Shown: positions 1 through 5,834 of the stretch, piece after piece
How positions within the stretch are numbered: position 1 is the first letter of the stretch
Layout: every line of letters begins with the position of its first letter
Source of the DNA: Planctomycetaceae bacterium
GTDB taxonomy: Bacteria; Planctomycetota; UBA1135; GCA-002686595
Length of the DNA: 5,835 bases
NCBI GenBank assembly: GCA_013360535.1
Contig: JABWBL010000245.1
Location: 1 to 5,835 of the forward strand
Reading direction: 5' to 3'
Notes under the pieces: generated by a model
Databases searched by the model: none
Seen by the model: only the letters and a program-made list of their open reading frames with translations
Told to the model about the DNA's origin: nothing
Program-made: the position numbers and the translations under genes

Positions 1-774
1 CGCCGCGAACGGCTTGCCCGCTCGCGCCGCACGGATCAGGCCGGTGATGTGCTCCCGCTCCCACTCGAGCGCCCGCGCGAAATCCGGGTAGGCGCGTTCA
101 CGCAAGCGGAACTGCGGCCCGTGGATGATGCGCCGGTGGCCGTCGTGAGCCGGCCGGTCGAGCACCGCGTGCAGCAGCTCGTGGAAGACGATGTAGCGCA
201 CCATCCAGCGCGGCACGTCGCCGGAATCGAGCACCGGATGCAGGCGCACCACGCGGTCGACGGGGTCGTAACTGCCGAGCCTCAGCGAACGCCGCGAGCG
301 CGACGCCTGCGCGCGCCCCCAGCCGATCGGCGGCCACTTGCGGCCGGTTTCCTCGACGAATTCGGTCTTCTCGAGCTCCGCCGCGAGCTGCGCCAGATCG
401 TGGTGCGCGCCGCGCGGCTCGAGCCTGTGCCCTCGCGGCGCCTCGTGCGCCAGCTCGCGCACCCGCTCATCGATCCACACGTCCAGCGTCCGCGTCGCCT
501 TCCGCGCACGCTTCCCCGACCGCATCCACGTCGCCAGCGCCTCCCTCACGTCGCGCGGCGCCGCACCAAAGAACTTCGAGAGCGTGACAAGCGTCTTGCC
601 GCGCACCTTCTGCACCCGCACCACCTGATGCCGCGCCCGCCCGAACCGCACGCGCACCTCGGTCCCGAGCTCTTCCGTCAGAAACGCCTGCCAGTCGCTC
701 TCCTCAAAAACGACCGCGCGCCGCGCCAGGTGCTCTCCTTGCGCCGCCTCCGGGACGTGGGAACTCGTCGCCAT
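1..774 (-). CDS. SprT-like zinc metallopeptidase, C-terminus cut by window edge
   Basis: The first 258 codons are visible and the frame is still open at base 1. The catalytic signature HELLH lies at residues 198-202 (bases 169-183), preceded by the hydrophobic strand-helix MVRYIVF. A following HGPQF (H218) is the likely third zinc ligand, as in SprT-like proteins where HExxH is followed some 12-15 residues later by HG. Known family members are zincins, some acting on DNA-bound proteins; the substrate here is unknown. The N-terminal 150 residues are basic and longer than in E. coli SprT. A block around residues 38-85 and the segment GWGRAQ...LRLGSY also recall the YgjP-type (COG1451) metallopeptidases, so the exact subfamily is open. 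The ATG at 774 is chosen because the frame has a TAG at 814-816 with no ATG, GTG or TTG between. Only a weak GGGGG precedes it. No signal peptide is visible, so it is probably cytoplasmic. Confidence 0.85.
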   Translation of the reverse strand, partial: MATSSHVPEAAQGEHLARRAVVFEESDWQAFLTEELGTEVRVRFGRARHQVVRVQKVRGKTLVTLSKFFGAAPRDVREALATWMRSGKRARKATRTLDVWIDERVRELAHEAPRGHRLEPRGAHHDLAQLAAELEKTEFVEETGRKWPPIGWGRAQASRSRRSLRLGSYDPVDRVVRLHPVLDSGDVPRWMVRYIVFHELLHAVLDRPAHDGHRRIIHGPQFRLRERAYPDFARALEWEREHITGLIRAARAGKPFAA

Positions 775-808
775 CGCTGCGCCCCCGTTTGTACGTCCGC
801 TCCGCGAT

Positions 809-838
809 CCGCACTAGCCCGGAGGGGCAGAAGTGCGG
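809..838 (-). promoter_or_regulatory. Two-part hairpin in the leader of the SprT-like gene
   Basis: On the minus strand CCGCACT pairs with AGTGCGG (7 bp), and inside it GCCC pairs with GGGC (4 bp) around a CTCC loop, with a small 3x1 internal loop between the two stems. It lies 35 to 64 bases before the ATG at 774 and includes the upstream in-frame stop. It could be a leader RNA structure or an operator; with GC-rich DNA, chance is also possible. I see no convincing -35/-10 pair in the 197 bases between this gene and the terminator at 972-1006. Confidence 0.3.
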
Positions 839-971
839 TGGGAGGTGAAGGTGCTCGCCGTCGGAACGAGCGCGTGGAGCGTTCGCGCACACCACAAACG
901 GAGGGCCCGATCAGGAGAAGCGACACGCGAAACGCTTGCCCGGCTGCATGAGGGCTCCGCCTGAATGTGGC

Positions 972-1006
972 CGCCCCGGTCGACTTCCGCGAAGTCGACC
1001 GGGGCG
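972..1006 (-). terminator. Strong hairpin ending the two-gene operon
   Basis: A perfect 16-bp inverted repeat, CGCCCCGGTCGACTTC and its complement, encloses a 3-base loop. It starts 49 bases after the TAG of the 277-codon gene on the minus strand. No T-run follows, only CCACATTCAGG after one base, so this would be a terminator without U-tract, or a structure protecting the 3' end. It shares its outer 8 bp (CGCCCCGG) with the hairpin at 2929-2966. Confidence 0.65.
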
Positions 1007-1055
1007 AGGGAACAGGACCAGAGCGCACCGACATCCGCGCTCAGCGCGCGGCGGA

Positions 1056-1889
1056 CTACAGCGTCTTGATGTAGGCCTTCAGCTCGGCGTCGCGAAGAGC
1101 GCGTTCCGCACCCAGCAGCTTCCCGAGTTCGAAGTACTCAGGCGGCATTTCGTCCGCGTAAATGGACATCGACATGGCCCATTGATTGCTCGCGCCGCAG
1201 CTTGTCGCGTGGACGCAACGGCGGCCTGGAACCTTGGGTTTCGAAACACAGATGAGTGGCGAACGACTGAAGTCGCCCGACTCCCACTTGTAGGCTTGAA
1301 TGTCCGCGATGACCGCGGTCCTCTGGGCGGCCAAATGCCTCACCCGATCATCGATCGGCTTGGCAAATTCTCGAAACTCCGCGAGCTGTTCAGGGGTCGC
1401 GTGCTCCGGAACCTGATGGAACACCTCACGAACGTTCTCCCAGCTGTCGTAGAACTTCTCGTTCCAATCGATGGATGCGTCGGCGTGAAACTGGAGCTTC
1501 GTCGAATCGATGAGCGCAGTCTTGCGAAGCTCCTCTTCGGCGTCCTCCCAAGCCGGTGGAAGATCCGACGGGTCGAGTTCTCGCTCAAGAGTGCTCAACT
1601 CCAGGGCTGTGAGCCTCTTGCGCATCTCGTCCCACTGCGCCCCGTGGAACTCTCGCAAGTAGTCATCCGCGGTCTGACGTGGAAGAGGCACTTCCGGTGC
1701 GGCAAGAACCAGCTCGTTGCGGACATCGGGAGGCTGATCGACCGGCGTCGAACCTTCCTCATCCGCCGCGACCGTCGCGGCCTCAGGAAGCGACTCTCCG
1801 GACCGAGCGAACGACACGAGTGCCCATGAACCCATCGCAGCGGCGAATCCGAGGAACGCCACGGTCACATGCTTGTTGTGTGTCAGCAT
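1056..1889 (-). CDS. Membrane-anchored protein of unknown function (277 aa)
   Basis: I do not recognise the family. The N-terminus has the shape of a signal anchor or uncleaved signal peptide: a short polar start (MLTHNKH), a hydrophobic stretch at residues 8-27, then an acidic, Pro/Ala-rich linker to about residue 68. The rest is charged and predicted mainly helical, with many Glu, Asp and Arg (for example the runs around residues 77-125 and 165-200) and three cysteines at 214, 225 and 231. The C-terminal 30 residues (YFELGKLLGAERALRDAELK) look like an amphipathic helix. It should therefore be a single-pass envelope protein with its bulk outside the cytoplasm. The ATG at 1889 is supported by AAGGAGG 9 bases upstream. 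It is the second gene of an operon, 15 bases after the stop of the cysteine-rich protein gene. GC content is clearly lower than in the flanking conserved genes. The gene is confident; its role is unknown. Confidence 0.8.
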   Translation of the reverse strand: MLTHNKHVTVAFLGFAAAMGSWALVSFARSGESLPEAATVAADEEGSTPVDQPPDVRNELVLAAPEVPLPRQTADDYLREFHGAQWDEMRKRLTALELSTLERELDPSDLPPAWEDAEEELRKTALIDSTKLQFHADASIDWNEKFYDSWENVREVFHQVPEHATPEQLAEFREFAKPIDDRVRHLAAQRTAVIADIQAYKWESGDFSRSPLICVSKPKVPGRRCVHATSCGASNQWAMSMSIYADEMPPEYFELGKLLGAERALRDAELKAYIKTL

Positions 1890-1898
1890 TGGAGCTCC

Positions 1899-1905
1899 CC
1901 TCCTT
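1899..1905 (-). promoter_or_regulatory. Strong ribosome-binding site AAGGAGG overlapping upstream stop
   Basis: AAGGAGG sits 9 bases before the ATG at 1889. Its first A is also the last base of the TGA that ends the upstream gene, so ribosomes finishing that gene are placed on this site. This favours translational coupling of the two genes. Confidence 0.75.
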
Positions 1906-2390
1906 CACTGACACGGAGAACACTCAGCGGTGCAACTCGCGGCGACGGGGCCCACGGCGGACGAGTATGTGTAGTCGTTGCCACAACCGACACGGTTGGT
2001 CGAGGTGGCCTTGCCCTTGATGCTCCCGTCTTGTTGCTGCTGAATGGTGGGCTGAGGGCTGAGGCAGTATGTCTGCGAACTTCCGGTCTGCCGACAGAAG
2101 CTGAACGGGGTACCGAGCGGCCCCGTCACCTCGGTAGTGCCAACGACGGTGCACGCAATGGCGACGCACACTCCATCTTCGTCCAGGCAATCTCCATCCC
2201 CGGCACCGGACACACCGCCGGGTTCGGACACGGTGACCGTTACGGAGTATCCCGATCCCGCTGCCGAGACGGTGTCTGTTGAGATGTCGAGCTGGCAGCC
2301 CTCACACGGCACCGGTTGTGTCCTGGTGGACACGGGGGCGTACAGGGCAGCGATGGCCGTCAACGAGAACACGAGCTTAGGAAGTAGCAT
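1905..2390 (-). CDS. Secreted cysteine-rich small protein of unknown function (161 aa)
   Basis: I do not recognise the family. A clear signal peptide opens the protein: Lys5, a hydrophobic core at residues 6-20 and a probable cut around 18-25. The mature part of about 137 residues holds 11 cysteines, at 29, 32, 68, 75, 80, 99, 109, 136, 153, 157 and 160, including a CEGC at its start and a CSPC at its very end. The rest is rich in Ser, Thr, Gly and Val and looks like extended beta structure; an acidic DGDCLDEDG lies at 65-73. It is probably an exported, disulphide-bonded beta protein, but metal binding by the CxxC pairs is not excluded. The ATG at 2390 is chosen because AAGGAG lies 7 bases upstream and the signal peptide starts there; the frame stays open further upstream to 2903, but that extension is low-complexity and lacks protein character. 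It is the first gene of the operon with the anchored protein at 1056-1889. Confidence 0.8.
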   Translation of the reverse strand: MLLPKLVFSLTAIAALYAPVSTRTQPVPCEGCQLDISTDTVSAAGSGYSVTVTVSEPGGVSGAGDGDCLDEDGVCVAIACTVVGTTEVTGPLGTPFSFCRQTGSSQTYCLSPQPTIQQQQDGSIKGKATSTNRVGCGNDYTYSSAVGPVAASCTAECSPCQ

Positions 2391-2397
2391 TCGAAGT

Positions 2398-2403
2398 CTC
2401 CTT
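2398..2403 (-). promoter_or_regulatory. Ribosome-binding site that sets the start at 2390
   Basis: AAGGAG lies 7 bases before the ATG at 2390. It decides for this start against the upstream in-frame ATGs of the open frame that reaches 2903. Confidence 0.75.
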
Positions 2404-2435
2404 GTCTGACTGGGAAGTGCCAGGGGGGCGGCGTG

Positions 2436-2464
2436 ATTCGCGCATGCGGCATCGGTGGCGTCAA
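2436..2464 (-). promoter_or_regulatory. Possible promoter of the two-gene operon
   Basis: On the minus strand TTGACG (2464-2459) is followed after 17 bases by GCGAAT (2441-2436). The first box is a near-perfect sigma-70 -35 element, the second is a poor -10 with only its last three bases matching. Transcription would start about 40 bases before the ATG at 2390. The match is weak and could be chance. Confidence 0.2.
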
Positions 2465-2918
2465 TGGCATTCTGGCTGGTTTTCACGAAGGGGTGAGATT
2501 GGGGTGCAACTGGATCGGCTCCGACGTTTGACTCTCGATGGGCGTCGACGCCGCCGATAAAAGTCGGCCTGCGAATACGAAGTTGGCGCGGATTCCGCAG
2601 CGACCGCCATGGCGCAGCGGGCAGGCTGGAGATCGTCCAGGTCGCACTTGGAGTGCCTCCCTCGGCGAGCCTGGGCGGCAGTCGACGCTGACCACCGTTG
2701 CCATGGGCGTCCGATTCCAGCGCCGACATGACCCAAAGCTCCGGCCCAACGAAACCCCGATCTTGATCGGTGGGCGTTGCTCTGGCGTGCCCCGTTCCGC
2801 TCTTCCTCTCTCTCTCTGGCGGCTCGGATTCCGCTTCCGAGCTTCCCATGGCGTCCTCGTACTCGCCGTCCGCTGCGTCGTTCCGTCTCCCGGTGTGCAG
2901 CAACTTCTCTTGCGAGCG
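2465..2918. other. Gap with no convincing gene
   Basis: Between the terminator of the 667-residue protein and the probable promoter of the two-gene operon lie about 450 bases. Open frames exist on both strands, but their translations are low-complexity and Arg/Ser/Pro-rich, with no recognisable domain and no good ribosome-binding site. Visible small structures are a 6-bp inverted repeat CCGATC-TT-GATCGG (2757-2770), six CT repeats (2806-2817) and a 7-bp inverted repeat GCTCGGA/TCCGAGC with a 7-base loop (2822-2842). A small RNA or distal regulatory DNA is possible, but nothing identifies one. Confidence 0.4.
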
Positions 2919-2966
2919 CGAAAGAAAGCGCCCCGGGCCGAACGAGGAGACGTTCGGCCCGGGGCG
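2919..2966 (-). terminator. Intrinsic terminator of the multidomain protein gene
   Basis: A perfect 16-bp stem (CGCCCCGGGCCGAACG and its complement) around a 6-base loop begins 21 bases after the TGA at 2988-2990. On the minus strand it is followed by CTTTCTTTCG, a T-rich tail. Stem strength, tail and position are what is expected of a rho-independent terminator. Confidence 0.85.
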
Positions 2967-2987
2967 AGGAGGAAGAGCGACTCGGGA

Positions 2988-4991
2988 TCAGTTGCCGATC
3001 GAGATGTCGCGGTTGGTGACGAGGCCCTCGCCGACGCGGACTTGGATCTCGCTCAGGCCCTGTTCGACGATCTGGCTGATCGCGTCGCCGGCGGCGCCCG
3101 AGGAGCGGGCGGCGGTCATGCGGTAGTCGCCGGGGCGAACGTGCGTGAACTCGAAGCGGCCCTCGGCGTCGGTGCGCGCGGTGTACTGGTCCTGCGCGGC
3201 CATCGAGAACAGGTGCACGACGCAGCGCTGGCCGGGCTTGCCGGTGGCGTCGACGACCTTGCCCTGCACGGTGCCGCCGGAGTAGATCTGCACCTGACCG
3301 ATGTCGTTGGTCGCGCCTTCGACGACCACGATGTCCGCGGCCCAGCCCGAGGCGTACTCGGGGTGCTCGAGCTGCAGGCGGTAGCGGCCGGGGTTGAGGA
3401 GCTTGATCTCGAACAGGCCGTCGGCGCCGGTGCGGACCTTCCGCTCGGTGGTGCGCGAGGCGACCATGTTCTCGAGGAAGGGATCCATCGCCATCGCTTC
3501 GGGCAGGTCGCCGTCGCGCGAGGTGACGGTCGCGCCGGTGATGCCCTTGCCCGAGGCGCCGTCGACGAGCCGACCCTTGATCGTGCCGCCCTTGGAGAGC
3601 TGGATCGTGACCGGCGGCTGCTGGGCGCCGTCGACGACCGAGAAGGTGTCGGAGACCTTCGAGGCGTAGCCGCTGGCGGTGACCTTGATGGCGAAGTTGC
3701 CCGGATCGACGCCGACCAGCGTGAAGGAGCCGTCTTCCGAGCCCTTGACGGTCTCGCGCACCTCGGTCGGCTCGTAGCTGACCGGCGCGCTGCCCTGGAT
3801 CGGCACGGCGGTGTTGACGTGCAGCAGGCTGACCTTGAAGTCGCGGATCGGCTGGCCGCTGGTGGCGTCGACCACGCGGCCGGGGATCGCGCCCTGCTTG
3901 ATCATCTCGATCTGCACGTTCAGGTCGTCCGCGGCGACGCGCGTCTGGCGCGCCATGCGGTAGCCCTTGGCCTGCACCATCAGGATGAACGAGCTCATCG
4001 CGAGCCCGTCGATCTGGAAGTTGCCGTTCTCGTCGGTGAGCACGTCCCCGCGCGACGACACGTTCGAGCCGTAGTTGATCGCGTACACCTTGGCGCCCGC
4101 GATGCCCTCGTTGCCCGGGCCGAACACGCGCCCGGCGATCGGGTGGCCGAGGTTGAGCGTGAAGTTGCGCTCGACGATCTCACCGGGCGTGCCGACGAAC
4201 GTGACGTCGTGATGGATCTGGCGCTCGAAACCATCCGCCCAGGCCGACACGATGCGCGGGCCGGCGGAGATGTTGCGGAACTCGAAGAAGCCCTGCGCGT
4301 CGGTCTTGACCGTCAGGCGGTCGGGGCTCGCCATCTCGATGCCCATCATGTAGGCCGAGTCGACGTCGACGATCGCGTTGGGCAGCGGACCGCCCTGGAA
4401 GTCGGACACGAAGCCCTTGAAGACCGAGCCCTGCGCGAGCACGAGGTCGGGGGCGCGCACGTCGCCGGTCTTGGGGACGCGCAGGCCCTCTTCCTGCACC
4501 GAGGCGTACTCGGGGTGCGAGGCCATCAGGTAGTAGCTGCGCGCCGGGTCGACGCCGCGGAACACGTAGGCGCCCTTGGCGTCGGTGGTGGTCGTGAGGA
4601 ACTTGCCGCTGGTCTCGCGGTTGGAGAACCAGTCCATCGCGATCGACTCGCCCATCAGGGCGTCGAGCGAGATCTTGACCGTCGCGCCCTCGACCGCGGC
4701 GCCGGCGGGGTTGAGCACGACGCCGACGACGCGCGCGTTGCCGGTCGTCGGTTCCACGATCTCGGTCGAGCCTTCGTCGACCGGCTCTTCGGCGGCGACC
4801 TCGCGGGCGGCGTTCTCGGCCGGCGCGTTGACACGCTCGGGACCGTTCGAGGGCTCGACCGCGACCGGGGTCTTCTCGGGCGTGACCTCGACGATGTCCT
4901 GCTCCCCGGCGGGGGTGCGGTTGAACATCACGACGGTGATCGCCGCAAAGATGGCGAGGACGACGACGAGGAGGAGCGCGACTTTCTTCAT
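2988..4991 (-). CDS. Membrane-anchored protein with six tandem carboxypeptidase-regulatory-like domains (667 aa)
   Basis: The N-terminus MKK plus a hydrophobic segment at residues 4-22 has no clear cleavage site and probably anchors the protein. An acidic Pro/Ala/Glu linker follows to about residue 84. Six repeats of 80-100 residues fill the rest, starting near 86, 188, 284, 368, 469 and 573. Each has the pattern G.V.D..G.P..GA.V, then TDA.G.F.F..V.PG.Y.L.A..GY, typical of the CarboxypepD_reg-like (PF13620-type) transthyretin-fold domain. No catalytic or peptidase domain is attached and there is one cysteine (590). Such domains are known as beta-sandwich modules of secreted or surface proteins; a structural, adhesive or carbohydrate/protein-binding role outside the cytoplasm is my inference. 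The start is fixed by the signal segment, but no Shine-Dalgarno site precedes it; the leader instead reads CCTCCTCGAGACC. The gene has its own terminator, and a 22-bp palindrome lies just upstream. Confidence 0.9.
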   Translation of the reverse strand: MKKVALLLVVVLAIFAAITVVMFNRTPAGEQDIVEVTPEKTPVAVEPSNGPERVNAPAENAAREVAAEEPVDEGSTEIVEPTTGNARVVGVVLNPAGAAVEGATVKISLDALMGESIAMDWFSNRETSGKFLTTTTDAKGAYVFRGVDPARSYYLMASHPEYASVQEEGLRVPKTGDVRAPDLVLAQGSVFKGFVSDFQGGPLPNAIVDVDSAYMMGIEMASPDRLTVKTDAQGFFEFRNISAGPRIVSAWADGFERQIHHDVTFVGTPGEIVERNFTLNLGHPIAGRVFGPGNEGIAGAKVYAINYGSNVSSRGDVLTDENGNFQIDGLAMSSFILMVQAKGYRMARQTRVAADDLNVQIEMIKQGAIPGRVVDATSGQPIRDFKVSLLHVNTAVPIQGSAPVSYEPTEVRETVKGSEDGSFTLVGVDPGNFAIKVTASGYASKVSDTFSVVDGAQQPPVTIQLSKGGTIKGRLVDGASGKGITGATVTSRDGDLPEAMAMDPFLENMVASRTTERKVRTGADGLFEIKLLNPGRYRLQLEHPEYASGWAADIVVVEGATNDIGQVQIYSGGTVQGKVVDATGKPGQRCVVHLFSMAAQDQYTARTDAEGRFEFTHVRPGDYRMTAARSSGAAGDAISQIVEQGLSEIQVRVGEGLVTNRDISIGN

Positions 4992-5018
4992 GGTCTCGAG
5001 GAGGTTCTGTCTGGGGGC

Positions 5019-5040
5019 CCGCAGGCCAGCTGGCCTGCGG
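5019..5040. promoter_or_regulatory. Perfect 22-bp palindrome before the multidomain protein gene
   Basis: The half-site CCGCAGGCCAG is followed directly by its complement with no spacer. It lies 27 bases upstream of the ATG at 4991 and 117 bases after the stop of the 187-codon gene. It could be an operator for a dimeric regulator, a leader hairpin of about 9 bp, or the terminator of the upstream gene. No T-run follows on the minus strand (CCCCCAGACAG instead), which speaks against a standard terminator. Confidence 0.45.
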
Positions 5041-5157
5041 CGGGGGCGGTTTCCGGGGTGCCGGAGGGCCCTGTGCCGTGGTTGGAGCCCTTGGACGACG
5101 GTGGGGTGCCTTGGATTCCCGGCGCGGGCCGAAAGTGGGACGGACGGGTGGGCCGGG

Positions 5158-5721
5158 CTACTTGGGAGCGGGGCTCGCCGGGGGCTTAGCGGGGGTGCCG
5201 AGCGACGGGTCCTCGTCGAGCAGCGGGCCGGGCCAGAAGGCCTCGTGCCGGATCTGCCAGCCGAGGAAGTAGGCGAACACCACCAGCTCGAACTCGAGCT
5301 TGCGGAAGACCTCGATCTCCATCGAGCGCCCGATCACGCCCCCGGTCAGGCGGGCGAGCTCGCCCGTGCGGGGGGCCTGGATCGTCCAGCCGGTCCGCAG
5401 GCCCGAGAGCGGCAGCATGCGCAGGGGGCGCGAGCCGGTGTGGAGCACGATTTCGCGGCGCAGGAAGCTCGAGCGCAGCGACGAGCCGAGCCATTCGCGG
5501 CCGACGGTCCACAGCGAGAACTGCGAGCGCAGGATGCCCGGATCGCGGCGGAAGTGGAGGACCTCACCCTTGTTCGGGCTCCACTCGCCCCGGTCGATCA
5601 TGCCCCAGCGGTTGCGGTGCACGGTGAGCGCGCCGACCTCGCCTTCGGGGCCGGTCAGGCGGTGCGTCGTGGTCCACAGGCCCGACACGCGGGTCTGGTA
5701 GGTGGCGATGGGGTCGGCCAT
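5158..5721 (-). CDS. Hypothetical soluble protein, possible tubby/LURP-one/scramblase-like fold (187 aa)
   Basis: I do not recognise it from close relatives. There is no signal peptide. Residues 10-110 alternate polar and hydrophobic residues as in a beta barrel, with several Trp (16, 39, 47, 71, 77). Residues 134-158 (MEIEVFRKLEFELVVFAYFLGWQIR) form an amphipathic-to-hydrophobic helix after a GGVIGRS turn; this order of strands followed by one buried hydrophobic C-terminal helix resembles phospholipid scramblase, LURP-one and tubby C-terminal domains. That is a pattern judgement, not a demonstrated homology. The tail from residue 164 is Pro/Ala-rich and probably disordered. The start at 5721 has no Shine-Dalgarno site (CCGCCCCCGCCC precedes it), and the frame is open without ATG up to the window edge, so a further start is not fully excluded. 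It lies upstream of and in the same direction as the multidomain protein gene, 166 bases away. Confidence 0.75.
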   Translation of the reverse strand: MADPIATYQTRVSGLWTTTHRLTGPEGEVGALTVHRNRWGMIDRGEWSPNKGEVLHFRRDPGILRSQFSLWTVGREWLGSSLRSSFLRREIVLHTGSRPLRMLPLSGLRTGWTIQAPRTGELARLTGGVIGRSMEIEVFRKLEFELVVFAYFLGWQIRHEAFWPGPLLDEDPSLGTPAKPPASPAPK

Positions 5722-5763
5722 GGGCGGGGGCGGAAAGTCTAGATCGGGCGGGGTCCCAATCCA

Positions 5764-5786
5764 GCCTGAGCCCGAGGGGCTCCGGC
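5764..5786 (-). terminator. Possible weak terminator of an upstream gene
   Basis: GAGCCC-GAG-GGGCTC (5768-5782) is a 6-bp stem with a 3-base loop. Allowing one mismatch, three outer pairs (GCC/GGC) extend it. It lies 15 bases past a possible stop codon at 5802-5804 and before the 187-codon gene. No T-run follows on the minus strand. Confidence 0.25.
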
Positions 5787-5801
5787 CGGCCCCCGGGTGG
5801 G

Positions 5802-5834
5802 TCAGGGGACGCCGGCGAGGGCCCGCAGGCGAGG
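5802..5834 (-). CDS. Possible last codons of an upstream gene
   Basis: The minus strand reads PRLRALAGVP and then TGA at 5804-5802. Nine of the ten codons end in G or C, as in the other GC-rich genes, and a hairpin follows. Ten codons are too few to prove a gene; it is offered only as the likeliest reading of the window edge. Confidence 0.2.
   Translation of the reverse strand, partial: PRLRALAGVP

Noticed and set aside
49..951. Plus-strand open frame of 300 codons opposite the SprT-like gene
   Set aside because: Arg/Pro/His-rich translation with no domain; the opposite strand encodes the HELLH metallopeptidase.
936..1829. Plus-strand open frame of 297 codons opposite the 277-residue protein
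   Set aside because: It reads through the terminator hairpin and lacks a start signal; the minus strand has a strong ribosome-binding site, a membrane segment and an operon partner.
2806..2817. CT dinucleotide run as a phase-variable repeat
   Set aside because: Six units only, in a gap with no gene to switch.
2391..2903. N-terminal extension of the cysteine-rich protein to an ATG at 2903
   Set aside because: The extension has no protein-like character, would bury the signal peptide inside the chain, and bypasses the well-placed AAGGAG before 2390.
4999..5006. Plus-strand GAGGAGGT as a ribosome-binding site
   Set aside because: No ATG or other plausible start follows at a suitable distance and no plus-strand gene is supported here.
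2538..5189. Plus-strand open frame of 883 codons covering the whole multidomain gene
   Set aside because: It is antisense to a gene with a signal anchor and six recognisable domains. Its translation is a monotonous Asp/Val/Arg/Ala/Leu-rich string typical of the complement of GC-rich codons, without domains or a ribosome-binding site.
4576..5742. Plus-strand open frame of 388 codons over the 187-codon gene and the start of the multidomain gene
   Set aside because: Overlaps two minus-strand genes and the palindrome; the translation changes character along its length and shows no domain.
5736..5759. TTGGGA and TAGACT as a promoter for the 187-codon gene
   Set aside because: The spacer is only 12 bases and both boxes are poor matches.
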